From Saxidomus purpurata (lineage: Eukaryota; Mollusca; Bivalvia; Venerida; Veneridae): a stretch of 64,000 nt of DNA. Positions 46,601 to 59,396 of the stretch are shown here, piece after piece. The notes beneath the pieces are model-generated. The model was not told where the DNA came from, made no database searches, and saw only the letters and a list, made by a program, of their open reading frames with translations. The stretch is from the NCBI GenBank assembly GCA_022818135.1, contig JAFMSR010000010.1, forward strand, positions 32,725,299 through 32,789,298, written 5' to 3'. The position numbers and the translations under genes were made by a program. The first letter of the stretch is position 1, and every line of letters begins with the position of its first letter.

Positions 46601-49600
46601 ATACACATATCATACTTTGTAGAAATACAACTTTTCTTTTGTGGAAAAAAAGAAAACATAAATGAGAAATCAGTCAAATATATTTTTTTAATTTTCCACT
46701 TACATTGCACCTGTATCTGTTACATGTTACATCATTTGATTTTTTATGGAGACACAACTGAAAACAACAATAACTACAAAGGCTAAATTGTAGTTCATGC
46801 TATCTTTGTTGGATCAACTGTAAGCAAGCAGTAAATAGTTAGATCAGTACATGTAAACTAATCTTGCTACAAAATAAAACAGTATTGTTTAAATTGCACA
46901 CTAAGTGTAAATGACTTACCCTTTCATCTGGGTAAATGAACGATGCTGGTTTAACTTTGTAATGGATCTTCAGGGAGCTCTGTGGCTTAAAACCCAGCAG
47001 GTACAAACCTGTAGGTATACATCATTTTCACAATATTATAAAACTAATGTTAGAGTTTGTAATACTGTAAAAGTTGTTTTTTTGCTACGTTTTTATTTTC
47101 GCGAATGAAGCATTTCAGTAATTCATCAAAATCGCTAAAATAGCAAACAATGATTATATATAAAATAGCACTCGCTCGCCAATTAAAAAACCTCAGAAAT
47201 AAATAAAAAATTGGAAAATAGCAATCAACCAACTCCTGCATATAAAGACTTTTGTAATGGGTATATATCAATTGTAGTCTGCATCTATAGTAATCAAATA
47301 TGTAGCCACTAACCACCCAAATGATAGGCATGCCACATATTTGTGTTACAAGAAAATAATGCTGCACGAAGTCATCTGAAAATTGCTCCATGCATGTAGA
47401 AGTTACAATCTCTATATGAAAATTCACAGAAGAGGGAACTTAAGTCTTATAAGAGCTTGAAAGAATGGAACTTAAATTCATCTATATTCCTCTAAATGAG
47501 TATGTGATGTCTATATACCCAATTGAGCAAAATCTTCTTATAATTCCCTGTGGTGGCATTGCTCGCTATATGTCCTTATTAAGGGAAGAGTAACTGCTTT
47601 TAATGTTTGTAAAGAAAGTTACTACTGAGAAAGTTTAGTAGCAGGCAATTTCACTTTTATGTGGGACAGGCTAAGTTTAGCTGTACTCACCTGATGGATC
47701 AAATCTTTTGATCTGATCTACTTCCTCGTTTTCAAAGAAGATTCTCTTCCCTCCATAAGTCTGACATTTCTTCAAATCTTGGGGCATAAGAACCTCTCCA
47801 GTATCCTAACAATAATAGAAACAGAAACCTTGCACTCTTGTAACATGGTATATTTATACTAGATGGGTAAGCTGGATGAGTGTAGGAATATGTCCTCAGA
47901 TTTCAACACATTCTGTTATCTCACAGAAATAGTGGCATAACAGTAAGGCAGACCTAAACATAGCTTTGGAATGAATCTACAGAAGAGTAAATTAATCTAT
48001 TCATGATAAACGTTTTGTGCAAGGGGGCGGAGCTTAAAACTGTACTCTTTCTGAAATACAGCAGTTTTAATATAGTAGCATAGGAAATTTGCCAAGATAC
48101 AAACCAGATGAAGAATTGTTTGCTCAAACAATTATGTTCTTAATGAGTGGATATAACTCCTGGACATAAATACTCTCTCAAACAGTACTTTCTCTATTAC
48201 ATACAAAAGGCGTGTGCAGATAGCAATCCTCAGACAGGAGTCAAACATGAAGAGACACAAATTGAAGTGTACCAAAATAAGTACTAATGTTACTTGCTTG
48301 AAAGAGTGGTTAATTGTTTACAAAATTAATCAAGTATTTCCTCTGTTTGAACAAAGCCTTATGAAAAGAAAGGTATATTCTTTTCGTCTGAATCATACCT
48401 TAAGGTAAGTTTTCGAGTGACTTTTCAGCTCTTCATTGGTCCTTTTGTCTAGCTTCACTGGGTAAGGTTTGGTACATGGTCTCACTAAATTATACCTGAA
48501 AAATTGACATACACTATAATGCATATATATTTTCCTGTACCCCTTTCTCCTATGTACAGATAATGTAGGAAAGGGATGTTAGTTATACATAAATTTTAAG
48601 ACCTTCATAAGATGTTATTATTATATTTTATCAGTTATCTTTTAGGTACGTAATTTCCAGTCAAATTAGATTATAAAAAAATCAACACTTAGTTATTATA
48701 TCAAAATTATTTTCTTATATGACAGAAACATAAACCATTTTTTTTACTTTTAGATTACTGAAAAATAACTGTGATTTCAAAGTTAGATTGAGTAATGTTT
48801 TAAATACTCAATCAATTACTCTTACAGCAAACCAATTATCACTAAGATTAGATGTTTTAGCTTATTTTACAGTTAGAAGAAGTGTTCGGTTGCACTTATA
48901 ATTTACAAAGAAATAAATAGAAGGATTCTTTATACATCAAAAATGCATTCAGGCCACACCACAGGAAGGTGCTTAATTACTTGAGCATATTAACTTTCTC
49001 ACCCTTTGAATATGCAATATTATTGTCAAAATTGAAGGGAGAAGCCCAAGCAAGGTTAGGATAAGAATTTAAGGTTATGTTAACAGAGGTAAAATTAGTT
49101 TGATTATGACTCAGATTTTAAGCACCATACACAAAGACAAAGATATTTGCCCTCATGTGTCCCCGTATTCCAGAAATTGAGGCATAGCCTTTAACACATT
49201 TATCACAAGCATAAACACTCTCTTTTTGTCCTTTTTCAGAGGCTGAATATTCTCTGACTTTTTCTTTTGTCGACTGAAAGTCATCATCACTGAAAGTTCA
49301 CTTTCATCATGGGTATAATCCCCAAGCAACAAATCAAGATCTAAGTCCTCATCCCAGTTAAAAAAGTCGCTCTTACTATATGCCATTCTAAACTTGCAAT
49401 GTCCGTAGAAACAGAAATGAAAATAGAAAAACTAAGAAACTTGCTATAGCTCCTTTGATATCCACAGTTTGGAAACGTGGCATTAATTAATTAAATAATT
49501 GTTCTGTTTACCCTTTAGATCTCTTAAAACAAGTGTTATTACACAAATAACCGCCAAACAGATAATTATATATTATTAACGGGTTTGTTTATGGCGCAAT

Positions 49601-52600
49601 TAATGTTTTAGAGGTCAGAAAACAACATTTGTTTTATTCACAAGACCCTAGATCATAAATAGGAAAGAAATTAATAAATAAAAAAACAAATTAAATAAAA
49701 TACAACGGAAAAGTTTTCACACGTATTTCGAGAAGCTTGGACGGGAGGTCTTCCCTGCAAAGAAGAAAAGAAATTATAAAGAGATTTACATGTCCCTTTC
49801 AATATATTAAAAATAATAAATAAAAAGTATTCATTTTATTAACCCTTTAACTTTGAAAATATAATGGAAAAGAAGAGGAAAAGTGTTATAAAAACAAAGC
49901 ATTTTGTTTGCACATATTTTTTTTTTCAGCATAAAAATACAGTTTTCATAGCGTAAGTTTGCGCCTAAACTCGTTTTAATGATGATTTTATATATTATGA
50001 TTTTGATATTTATATTGCTAGAATCAGAATTTTATTGCTGAAAATTATGTGAAAATCATATCAAGATCGAGAAAAAATGTCTTTACAGTAACGACATTAG
50101 TATCAGTAGGGTACAATATTCCACGCATAAAATTGTTTGCTCAAACAATTACGTCGCATTCATAAATACTGGTATAACTCCTGGAAAAATCGATAGCACG
50201 ACATCATATTATAGCTAATTCACCATTATAAGTGGAGTTTCATAACCCTGTAATATACGGACCCTGGTATAACTTTAAAATCACAGTTAACTGCATTTAT
50301 CTTAAATATTTTCATATCCTGCAATAAAAGGGTTAAATGTTACATAATTATATAAAACAGCTTATATAAACAAACAGGAAATAAGTTATAAATCAATTAT
50401 CTGTACAAATCAATAACATTTATGGTTCTACTTTTGTACTACTTATCAAGTCACTGACCTTTTGCTGGACCTAATCAGTGAGGATTAAGTTTGATAAGGG
50501 GCAATAAAACAATTAAGATATTTGACCACCTGCGGTTTAGGGGGGGTCACTTATGAAGGACATTTTAATTGTCTTTAAGCCCCTTTTCAAAAGTATTGAA
50601 GGTATGTTTAAGTTAAGTTATATACACAATTAACCTAACCATCATATCTGGGAAGGACCAGTACTAGATTCCCATCATCTTCAAGAAACTGCAAATGCAA
50701 TCGCATGTCACAGACCTGACAAACTCTACCAAGGTCAATAAAAACAACAGGGCTATGATGGACCTGGCTACTACTGGATGTAATACAAGGTCAACAATAG
50801 CAGAAAGGGGGTCATGATTTGAACAATCTTGGTAGAGGTCCACTAGGCAATGCTTCATCTTACATAACTGCACTCTAGGATTTGTGGTTTCAGACAAGAT
50901 TTTTTATAGTTTTTTCTATATATAAGCCTATGTAAATCAAGTGCCCTCTAAGGGAGGTCAATTTGGACCCAGTGGTCATAATTTGAACAATCTCGGTAAA
51001 GGTCCACTAGGCAATATAACTTGCCAAACAACACAGTTCATATAATATCACTACTGTAACAGTCTTCATATTCAGTTGTTTACTTTGCAATTTATTTGAA
51101 AGTTTTTTTTTTTGATTCCTGAGCCAGCACTATTTTATATATAATCATTGTTCACCATTTTAGCAAAGCGCTTCATTCCCAAAAATAAAAACCTTGCTAA
51201 AAAACGACTTTTACGGTACATTTCTTCCAGTTTTACCAACACCTTTTCTAGAAGCTCATAAGATAATAAAAGGGATCTTACACTCCAATACCCATCTGTA
51301 ACCCTTCTCCAAGTGAAAGAGAAATGTGCCGATACGCTCTCTTCTTGTGGTCTTTTGATCGTACTCTGAAAACAAACATATGCTATCAATATAATCTAAG
51401 CTTGTGTCAATTACAATGTCTGCCATCCCAGAATATCAGTAACCTTAATTTCTTGAAGGTGTTTAAGTTTTCAGTTCTTTAGAAAAAGTTTACTTTTTAT
51501 TCTGTATGATGACAAAAAAAACTTACAATTTAAATATTTCCTGAGTATTTCTGGAGACTCCTTAATTTGAACAGAACCAGTCTTTATGCCCTTTTGGAAA
51601 GTGCACTCTACAGTTTTAGGGTCAAGCAGCAGTCTTCATTTTGCCACTCAAAACAGTCGCATTTACACTTCTTACCCCTTTGGTGTTTATAACTGTATGA
51701 ATGCACAAACTGAAGTCAGACCTTACGTACACCTTGTAATACACTGAGTTACCTACACTGAGTTACCTACCTTGAGAGAAGTTCTTCAAGCTTCTCCGCT
51801 GGATCTGCTAACTCTGTTACCTCATCATCATCTGTGTACAGCAAGTCCTACAGAACATGTTTTATAGTGCTATTTACAGAGCAAGTACTTTAGTCTTATA
51901 GTGCTATTTACAGAGCAAGTACTTTAGTCTTATAGTGCTATTTACAGAGCAAGTACTTAAAACAAGTCTTATAGTGCTATTTACAAAAAAAGTCCTTAAA
52001 ACAAGTCTTATAGTTCTATTTACAGGAGTACTTAAAAACAAGTCTTATAGTGCTATTTACAGAGCAAGTACTTTAAAACAAGTCTTATAGTGCTATTTAC
52101 AGAGCAAGTACTTTAAACAAGTCTTATAGTGCTATTTACAGAGCAAGTACTTTAAACAAGTCTTATAGTGCTATTTACAGAGCAAGTACTTAAAACAAGT
52201 CTTACAGTGCTATTTACAGAGCAAGTACTTTAAAACAAGTCTTACAGTGCTATTTACAGAGCAAGTACTTTAAAACAAGTCTTACAGTGCTATTTACAGA
52301 GCAAGTACTTTAAAACAAGTCTAATAGTGCTATTTACAGAGCAAGTACTTTAAAGCAAGTCTTACAGTGCTATTTACAGAGCAAGTACTTTAAAACAAGT
52401 CTTACAGTGCTATTTACAGAGCAAGTACTTTAAAACGAGTCTTAAAGTGCTATTTACAGAGCAAGTCCTTTAAAACGAGTCTTACAGTGCTATTTACAGA
52501 GCAAGTACTTTAAAACAAGTCTTATAGTGCTATTTACAGAGCAAGTACTTTAAAACAAGTCTTATAGTGCTATTTACAGAGCAAGTACTTAAAAACAGGT

Positions 52601-55600
52601 CTTATAGTGCTACTTACAGAGCAAGTACTTTAAAACAAGTCTTATAGTGCTATTTACAGAGCAAGTCCTTAAAAACAAGTCTTATAGTGCTATTTACAGA
52701 GCAAGTACTTTAGAACATAGTTTGTGCTATTTACAGAGCAAGTCCTTTAAAACAAGTCTTATAGTGCTATTTACAGAGCAAGTACTAAAACAAGTCTTAA
52801 AGTGCTATTTACAGAGCAAGTCCTTTAGAACATAGTATTATTTACAGAGCAAGTTCTATAGAAAAAGCCTTAACAAATATGACTGATGTTGTCAGTACAA
52901 GAAAATACTGCTTGATTGCTGAATAATTTGCAGGATTTTTTTTACCACTGCATTAGACAAGTTCATGCATTAGACAAAACATAAATGCATGAAGTCAGCC
53001 CTTGAATTTTTCGACATAGAAATTTTATCGAAAACACGCACCTTATAAAATTTGGTGACATCAAAGGTTTCCCCAGGTACCTGAAGATGCATCAATTCAA
53101 GGTCTATTCCTGTCTCGTTAAGGTCACTGGCTTTTGTCTTTGCTTGGCGCTGATGTGAAAAAAAAATCAAACATGATTTATAATGTATCTGTAAGATACA
53201 CAAAATGTATGAATCACCCTTGTTATGACAGCCTTTGTGGTCATATATTGGGGACCATGGGTTCGCGCCCTGCTACCAACCATGTCTGTTTATGTGAGAA
53301 AGTTGGCAGTTTCTTACATAGGATCGGAGTCTAGTACAGGTTCTACTGAAATATGATGGTTAGGTAAACTGTCCACCTGTTAAAATGACCATGGTTGCAA
53401 ACGGCAATAAAGAACATTTCCCTCATTATTAGCAACCAATTATCTCACACAAAATTGCACATAATAACAATATTGAAATCTGTATTACATTAACTGAACT
53501 GTGCTCTATCTGATCTGTCCATCTTTCTGATTGGACAATACCACTTTGTTCAAAGGGGTGCCCTCTGATAATCTACTGACTGAATGACATAGCAGATCAC
53601 CCATTTATCATTGTACATGATCTTACATTGTCTTACTCAGAACGTTTCACAAATTCAATATGTATTTATACCTGTAGTTGCTGGTTCCCGGCATGTGGAT
53701 TATCATTGCAGGTGAACAGCAGAATTCTCTTGGAATTCACCTTCTGTGCGCTAGAATACAGAAAATCCCGGGACAAATTTCATTTAATAATTCAACAAAA
53801 TTGAATTCAACCAGCATGACACTCTAACAAACAGGAAAGAAAGTTAAATTCTAACTTCAAAATAAAACTTCCTACTATCAAGTTATTTTTTACACTTTTT
53901 TTCTAATTTCCTCATTTCTGAAATAGCCGGATAAAATCTTAACAATTATCAAACTGTTCAGATGTGGAAATGCAAGTTTTGAAATGTTTTAATTTTTACC
54001 TGTTAGCAAACATATTCTGACATGTCCACAACACCTCACTGAGTGAGAAGGATGGACTGTGCCCATAATCCACCGTAAAGGTTTTGTAATTTTCTGAAAT
54101 GATCAAAATACATGCATGTACAATTTGGACCGTACCATTAGTTGCTTACAGGGGTGCTCACAAATTGAATAGCTGGCAATGCAGATCATGATTAGGTGGT
54201 GGTGGGAGGATTGCATGTGTATGTATTAAATGAGATTTATAAACTCTGTGAAACAGCTATTCTGTACCCTGTACTTAGGAACTAAAAAGTACAGTTCATA
54301 CTAACTTACAGAATGTGTCTTTAAAGTTTGTATAGATAAAGTTAATGGCTTCATTTTTTTAAACTACGAATCTTGAACTGTCGAGTCCGCCTCTGTGGTT
54401 GAGTTGTTAAGAGTCGCTGAATTTAAATCACTGTATTCTCATTGACTGATGGTCTGCTTCTGACCATGTCACTTTATGTGACAAAGTTGACAGGATAGGG
54501 GTCTAGTACTGGTACTTCCCAACAATGATGATTAGGTCAACTGCTTACCCGTAAAAATGACAGAAATATGGTCGAATGGGTAATGAACTTCTACAAACAA
54601 CTGAGCTAGCTGGAAATGAATCTAATTTTACTTCATGTAAATTTAACTTCAATCTATGTAGCCCCAAGACCTGTTTTGAAACTGTATGACTTCTACAAAC
54701 CTTCGCACATTTCCTCAAGTTCCTGGATTCTTGGTGCCCCAGGTTGGTCAAGCTCCTACAATAAATAGATGTTCAAACAGTTACTTCTGAATGGCTTTGC
54801 TATTTAGATAATGTGATATATTTCTTTCCTTACACCTAACACTCTCATAAAGCTTTAGTCATTAAGACTTTTGTTCAGTGCATGCTCTATTTGACAGTCT
54901 TTAGGTGTAAGAACTAACTGTCAGACATTCTGTGGTGTAGGGATACACAGTCAAGACTCCTAGCCCTGAGGTTGTAGTACAAATCCTATCACTGGTGAAA
55001 TTTTGGCCAAGGGAACATCAAGATGCAGTCCTTTACTGTAATTCTTATATCTGTTACAAGAACTAAGCCTAGCAGTGATAGAATAATTAAGTATAAATTT
55101 ACATCAATCATTTTGAATTGCAAAAGTGAACAATGCATGCATATAAAATGCAAACCAAATTAACAATTCATCAGAATTAAACAGTTTTTGTCACTTAAAA
55201 TTGAACTAGTTAATATAGAAGAAAACATACTGTGATCAATGCTCTATTTGTTATCTAACAGCTCTACTATCAACTTACCTGATATATGTAAATGTGCTTG
55301 AAATCATTTGGGTTCTTTGATTTCTCCTGAAAATTTCAACAGGAGTATTAGAATAGAAAATCACACAGAATCTGTTTAAGTACAAAAACATGTTATATTG
55401 AGAATATAACAATAATATCTTTTAAACTGCTGACTTATCAAAAAATTTAGCAGCACTAGCTACTGATAGGTTTTACTTGTCAATCTACTGGATATAAATT
55501 TTCTCAAATCCACTCAGCAAAGTTCTTAAAATGACAGTGAAAACTTCAGGTGACATCATTAATAATCAATTGCTGTGGTAACAGTTTAGTGCCTGTTTCA

Positions 55601-57186
55601 ACCATATTTTGGAAGAACTAGCACTAGATCTCTATCCTCCACAAGAAACTGCCAACTTTCTCACATACAGAGACATGGTCGGTAGCAGGGCTCAAACCCA
55701 TGACCCTCAATCTTTATGAGGTTACAGTGATTTCAAGTAAGCGACGCTAACCACTTGAACAGAGGCGGTTTCACTAATTCTCCATTGCTGATTTCTGGTG
55801 GTTCTTGACACAGGAGATTTTGCATACAATAGTTTTAAAAACAGGTCTGTACTTTACTTTTTATTCCTATTTGACACCAATAAATAATTACTTCACTCAA
55901 TTACTGCTTTTATATGGAGGGCAAAAAAATGATATTGTGGTAAAACAATTCAGCATGAAATTAATAGGTAGCCTTGGATACAAACCGTTCCAAAAAACAC
56001 CACTCCTATCAAGTCTTTTTCACTGCTTATTATCTTGTTCTGTAATGTTGTCTTGCAACACTAAAATAGGGAAAATCAGAAACAATGCAGAATTCAAAAC
56101 ACGGTGATTTTCAAATTCTATTATTGACAACAGTTTTATTTACCTTAATTTACAAAGGTGATATACATACAAACTATATTTTGAATTCATGCATGGATAA
56201 TTTAAACCAGACTTTTGAGCCACTAAGAATGTACTGTGACACGCGAGGAAACAAAAATCACCGAATATAAAACTGTAACATGAAAATTTCTATTTCTCAG
56301 ACAATACCATTTTCATGTTCTTATTATATTTTTTCATTACTTATAATTCTTACCATGTTTTCAGCATGTGATTCTGTCTTTGTGATCAGTGCAGATCATG
56401 ATCAACCTGCTCATGTGTGTAGGCTGATCATAATAAGCTCACTTTGCTGTTCAGTCAGTAAATTTCACAACAAATTCCTTTGACAAAATAATGATACTGT
56501 CAAAGCTGAAAGATGGACAACTCTGTTTTATAAGATGTTTTAGCATGGTTCTACTTTAAATTTGCACACGGCTACATCAACTTACCCTTATACAGAGCTG
56601 AAACAAGCTCTCCTCCTCTTCATCATTATCAACATCTAACATCGGCTTGGTGCAGTCTACCAGAAGAATCAATCCATCTCGCATTCCACCAGTAAACTGA
56701 AAATATGTTGTTTTTTTAAATTGATTCTGTTTGTAGAAAAAGTTTTACAACTTATATCATCTATTGTGCTGCTTGAAATAGGGATGCTGATATCATCCAT
56801 GCTACTTGATCTCATGGTCTACAATAATATTCAGTTGATTAGTAGCGCCTGCCTAACTTTAATACACACTAATTCTTTAAACAGGTAATCAAAAATACAC
56901 ATTTTATCATCTCCACAATATATTTCCATACAAGAAACATTAAATACAAAAACTATTTCAATAAATACTTTACTGAGATTTTATATGTATTTTACAAATT
57001 GATGTAAGTCATATTTTACTTATTTTCTTGTATCATATCACATATATTATGCTGAATGTGATCAACATCTTAATTGTCAAAGTACATGTATAGTTGAATC
57101 GAGCAAGACAAATCAACCTGTGCTCCAAACTCCTGATCTTCTTCCTCTTCATCTTCAAACTTCTGGAACCCAAACTCAAATGCCAT
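43640..57186 (-). CDS. XRCC6: Ku70, DNA end-binding subunit, complete 19 coding exons
   Basis: Ku70 pairs with Ku80 to encircle broken DNA ends and start non-homologous end joining in the nucleus. Coding exons in transcript order: 57186-57118, 56696-56586, 56060-55986, 55326-55279, 54755-54701, 54093-54000, 53750-53672, 53149-53042, 51847-51771, 51365-51282, 48495-48399, 47805-47691, 47008-46920, 46589-46461, 46044-45933, 45504-45343, 44787-44687, 44282-44190, 43762-43640. All junctions are AG/GT with matching phases, giving 606 aa (human 609). Order: acidic N-terminus; vWA-like domain (about 28-245, DGLILLVDCTKPM; Lys40 aligns with the human lyase Lys31); DNA-embracing beta-barrel core (about 255-450, PPRFVALLPQ, LPFADD); C-terminal arm; basic linker AKRAK; SAP domain (567-606). 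A TTTCAG at 57215-57210, just upstream of the ATG, suggests a 5' UTR intron. Introns hold SINEs, a minisatellite and a zinc-finger relic. Confidence 0.96.
44462..44635 (-). repeat. tRNA-derived SINE in Ku70 intron
   Basis: On the minus strand: GCCTCTGTGGTCAAGTGGTTA (A-box head), a diverged B box, then the shared body TTATGTGAGAAAGTTGGC and GAGTCTAGCACTGGTACTTC. Same family as copies at 45005, 50640, 53215, 54385 and 55595. Confidence 0.6.
44894..44909 (+). repeat. G homopolymer tract
   Basis: About 16 G following TTTTTT in a Ku70 intron. Confidence 0.85.
45005..45120 (-). repeat. SINE fragment in Ku70 intron
   Basis: Shares GGACTAGTACCAGACCCCCAT, GGCAGCAGGGCTTGAACCC and following bases with the 44462-44635 family; the tRNA-like head is missing. 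Confidence 0.5.
49151..49386 (-). pseudogene. Frameshifted C2H2 zinc-finger fragment in Ku70 intron 10
   Basis: From an ATG at 49386 the frame gives an acidic N-terminus, MAYSKSDFFNWDEDLDLD, then about 32 residues. After a run of aspartate codons near 49290 the plausible reading continues in the next frame, giving SASEKGQKESVYACDKC and GYASISGIRGHMR (49213-49151). That is a C2H2 zinc-finger half: two cysteines, a hydrophobic core and a first histidine, with no second histidine before the similarity stops. One missing base joins the two frames. No GT donor follows, so it looks like a broken copy of a zinc-finger gene start on the same strand as Ku70. The product is not recognised more precisely. 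Confidence 0.5.
50640..50715 (-). repeat. SINE fragment in Ku70 intron
   Basis: GGGAAGGACCAGTACTAGATTCC, CAAGAAACTGC: the tail end of the SINE family at 44462-44635. Confidence 0.4.
50740..51025 (+). mobile_element. Family A fragment in Ku70 intron 10
   Basis: Two units with AATCTTGGTAGAGGTCCACT and ATATAAGCCTATGTAAATC, opposite to the Ku70 direction of transcription. Both ends of the element are missing. Confidence 0.6.
51848..52860 (+). repeat. 40-bp minisatellite next to Ku70 exon 9, about 24 copies
   Basis: The unit GTGCTATTTACAGAGCAAGT + ACTTTAAAACAAGTCTTATA (40 bp) repeats from the 5' edge of exon 9 across about 1 kb of the intron. Early copies are 33-34 bp, most are exactly 40. The first copy overlaps the splice acceptor itself: on the minus strand TCTGTAG|GACTTGC of the true junction aligns with TTTAAAG|TACTTGC of each unit. 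Confidence 0.92.
53215..53395 (+). repeat. tRNA-derived SINE in Ku70 intron
   Basis: AGCCTTTGTGGTCATATATTGG head, B-box-like GGGTTCGCGCCC, body TTTATGTGAGAAAGTTGGC and GGAGTCTAGTACAGG. Opposite in orientation to Ku70. Confidence 0.6.
54385..54560 (+). repeat. tRNA-derived SINE in Ku70 intron
   Basis: CCGCCTCTGTGGTTGAGTTG head, body ACTTTATGTGACAAAGTTGAC and GGGGTCTAGTACTGGTACTT, tail TGATGATTAGGTCAACTGC. Confidence 0.6.
55595..55775 (-). repeat. tRNA-derived SINE in Ku70 intron
   Basis: The minus strand gives the head CCGCCTCTGTTCAAGTGGTTA, then a B-box-like GGGTTTGAGCCC and body TGTGAGAAAGTTGGCAG. Same family as at 53215 and 54385 but inverted. Confidence 0.65.
56385..56470 (+). repeat. 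Short dispersed repeat with GATCATGATC core
   Basis: GTGCAGATCATGATCAACCTG...GTGTAGGCTGATCATAATAAGC: an imperfect inverted repeat with a related, weaker copy near 26790. Confidence 0.45.
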
Positions 57187-57364
57187 GGTCTAGCAGACAA
57201 ACCACAACACTGAAATTGGTATTTTACTTTAAGATTAGCAACCATATACATGTATCTGATATTTGTGTATGAGGTTTTATCTATCAGTGCTAAGTGCAGC
57301 AACAAAACCATAGACCTATAAACAAATGGATTGACAACTTCAAAATAGATGCCCATCTGCAACA

Positions 57365-58306
57365 TGTCCAGCCGCCAGCTGTCAAAAGGACTATGTCCTT
57401 ACCAAGTAGAGATAGGTCAAAATACACCTAAATATTCAATGTAACATGCAAGCTTTTCTTTGGCCTGTAATAAAAAAGTTACAATATATAAGCTATTTAT
57501 AGTAACAACAAAGGGAAGTAATTTTAAAAACAAGGGTAACTCATGGTGGTAAACATTTGTGCCAAGTTATATCAAAATCCCATGCATAAAGAAGAAATGC
57601 TCCGGACAAATATTCTTGAATTTGACCTTTAACCTCTAAGTGTGACCTTGACCTTAAACCTAGGGACCTGGTTCTTGTGCATGACACTCTGTCTCATGGT
57701 GGTGAACATTTGTGCCAAGTAACATCAAAATCCCTCCATGCATGAAGAAGAAATGCTCTGTGCAAAGTCATTCTTGAATTATTCTTGTATCTGACCTTTG
57801 GCCTCTAAGTGTGACCTTGACCTTGGAACCTGGTTCTTGTGCATGATACTCTATCTCATGATGGTGAACATTTGTACCAAGTTACATCAAAATCCCTCCA
57901 TGCATGAAGTAGATATGCTCTGGGCAGTCATTATTGAATTTGACCTTCAACCTCTAAGTGTGACCTTGACCTTAGATCTAGGGACCTGGTTCTTGCACAT
58001 GACACTCCGTCTCATAGTGGTGAGCATTTGTGCCAAGTAACATTAAAATCCTTCCATGCATGAAGTAGATATGCTCCAGACAGTCATTATTGAATTTGAC
58101 CTTTAACCTCTAAGTGTGACCTTGACCTTAGACCTAGGGACCTGGTTCTTGCGCATGACAGTCTGTCTCATGCTGGTCAACATTTGTGCCAACTTATTTA
58201 AGAACCCTTGACCTTGGACAGACACCCAACACAACTCGGACGGACGCACATACACTGAACCTATATTTGGACAACTATATCTAGCTCACTGCAAGCGGGC
58301 TCGACA
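57365..58306 (+). mobile_element. Family C element, copy 2
   Basis: Starts TGTCCAGCCGC and ends GCGGGCTCGACA. Internal units repeat GTCTCATGGTGGTGAACA, GCATGAAGAAGAAATGCTC and TGTGACCTTGACCTTAGACC at about 150-170 bp. It lies just upstream of Ku70 exon 1, so it is within the 5' flank or a 5' UTR intron of that gene. Confidence 0.75.
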
Positions 58307-58406
58307 AAAAACTAAATATATCAAGCGATGAACATGCTGTTGAGTCAAGATAAACAAAAAAAACAGCAAATTTATTATGACAAATTACATCTTAAATTGT
58401 AATAAA

Positions 58407-59373
58407 CAAGAGCTGTCAGTAGCTGTCAGTAGCTGTCAGTAGGACAGCGCGCTCTACTTTTTTAGTGCTTGCCTATAAAACAAAACTTTGACAGTTAAGG
58501 GCACACAAGACTTTAACTAGGAATTTCTAAGTACAAATCAAGAAACATTTTCACAGAGCTAATTTCTCTTGCTTACAGATAGGTCTCATGATGGTACATA
58601 AGTACTCCAACTTTCAAAGTAATATCTCAAATGGTTAAGTCAACAAGTGGACAATAATGAACATTTAAACTGAGTTTCAAAGTCAAAAAGGGTCATAATT
58701 CAAATAAAATCCTTGACAGAATTACCATCTCCAACGCCCATGTTTTTGGATCATGATGGTTAACAAGTATTCCAACTTTCAAATTAATATCTCGAACAGT
58801 TTAGTCAAAAAGTGGACTGGTACGAAAAACTTAACCAAGATTCTAAGTCGATAAAAAGCCTTAATTTTTAAAACAAATCCCTGACAGAGTTACCTTCTCT
58901 TGCCTACAGATGGGGGTAATGATGTTAACAAGCATTCAAAGTTTCAAAGCAATATCTCAAAGGGTTAAGGCAATAAGTGGATTTTACCCATATTCAATGT
59001 ATTTTCTAAGTAAAAAAGGGGCATAATTCTGTCAAAAACCTTTACAGAGTTATGTACTCTTGTCTGTGATGTAGGTCTATGTTAAACAAGTATTGTAAGT
59101 TTCAAACCAGTAACTCTAACTGATTGGTGTACAAAAAATTAAACAAACCCAAAAAAAAAAAAAAAAAATTTTTTAAAAAAAAAACAAAAATTTTTTTTTT
59201 TCTGTCTGTAGATGGAGGTTATGATGGTAAACAAGTATGGTAAGTTTCAAAGCTATACCTCTAATACTTTTGAAATAAAGTGGGGTGGTACGAAAAACTT
59301 AACCAAGGTGTGACACCAACGCCGACGCCGGGGCGAGTAGGATAGCTTCCTTTTCTTCGAAAAGTCAAGCTAA
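58407..59373 (+). mobile_element. Family D element, copy 2
   Basis: Begins with AGCTGTCAGT repeated three times, then AGGACAGCGCGCTCTACTTT. Internal units match copy 1. It ends ACACCAACGCCGACGCCGGG, GCGAGTAGGATAGC, AAAAGTCAAG and CTAA. An A/T homopolymer block at about 59150-59200 interrupts one unit. Confidence 0.7.
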
Positions 59374-59393
59374 AAATAGACTTTTAACAGTGC

Positions 59394-59396
59394 TTA
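59394..59396. repeat. Target duplication TTA, left
   Basis: TTA precedes ACAGGCTGAGC and is repeated at 59819-59821. Confidence 0.5.

Noticed and set aside
49153..49386. 77-residue frame as an intact nested gene
   Set aside because: The zinc-finger signal lies in another frame, and no acceptor or donor makes a coherent product; treated as a broken fragment.
51862..52860. CRISPR-like array (regular 40-bp repeats)
   Set aside because: There are no unique spacers; the whole unit repeats, in a eukaryotic intron.
55805..56107. 100-residue plus-strand frame
   Set aside because: It overlaps Ku70 exon 3 on the opposite strand; low-complexity, no family signal.
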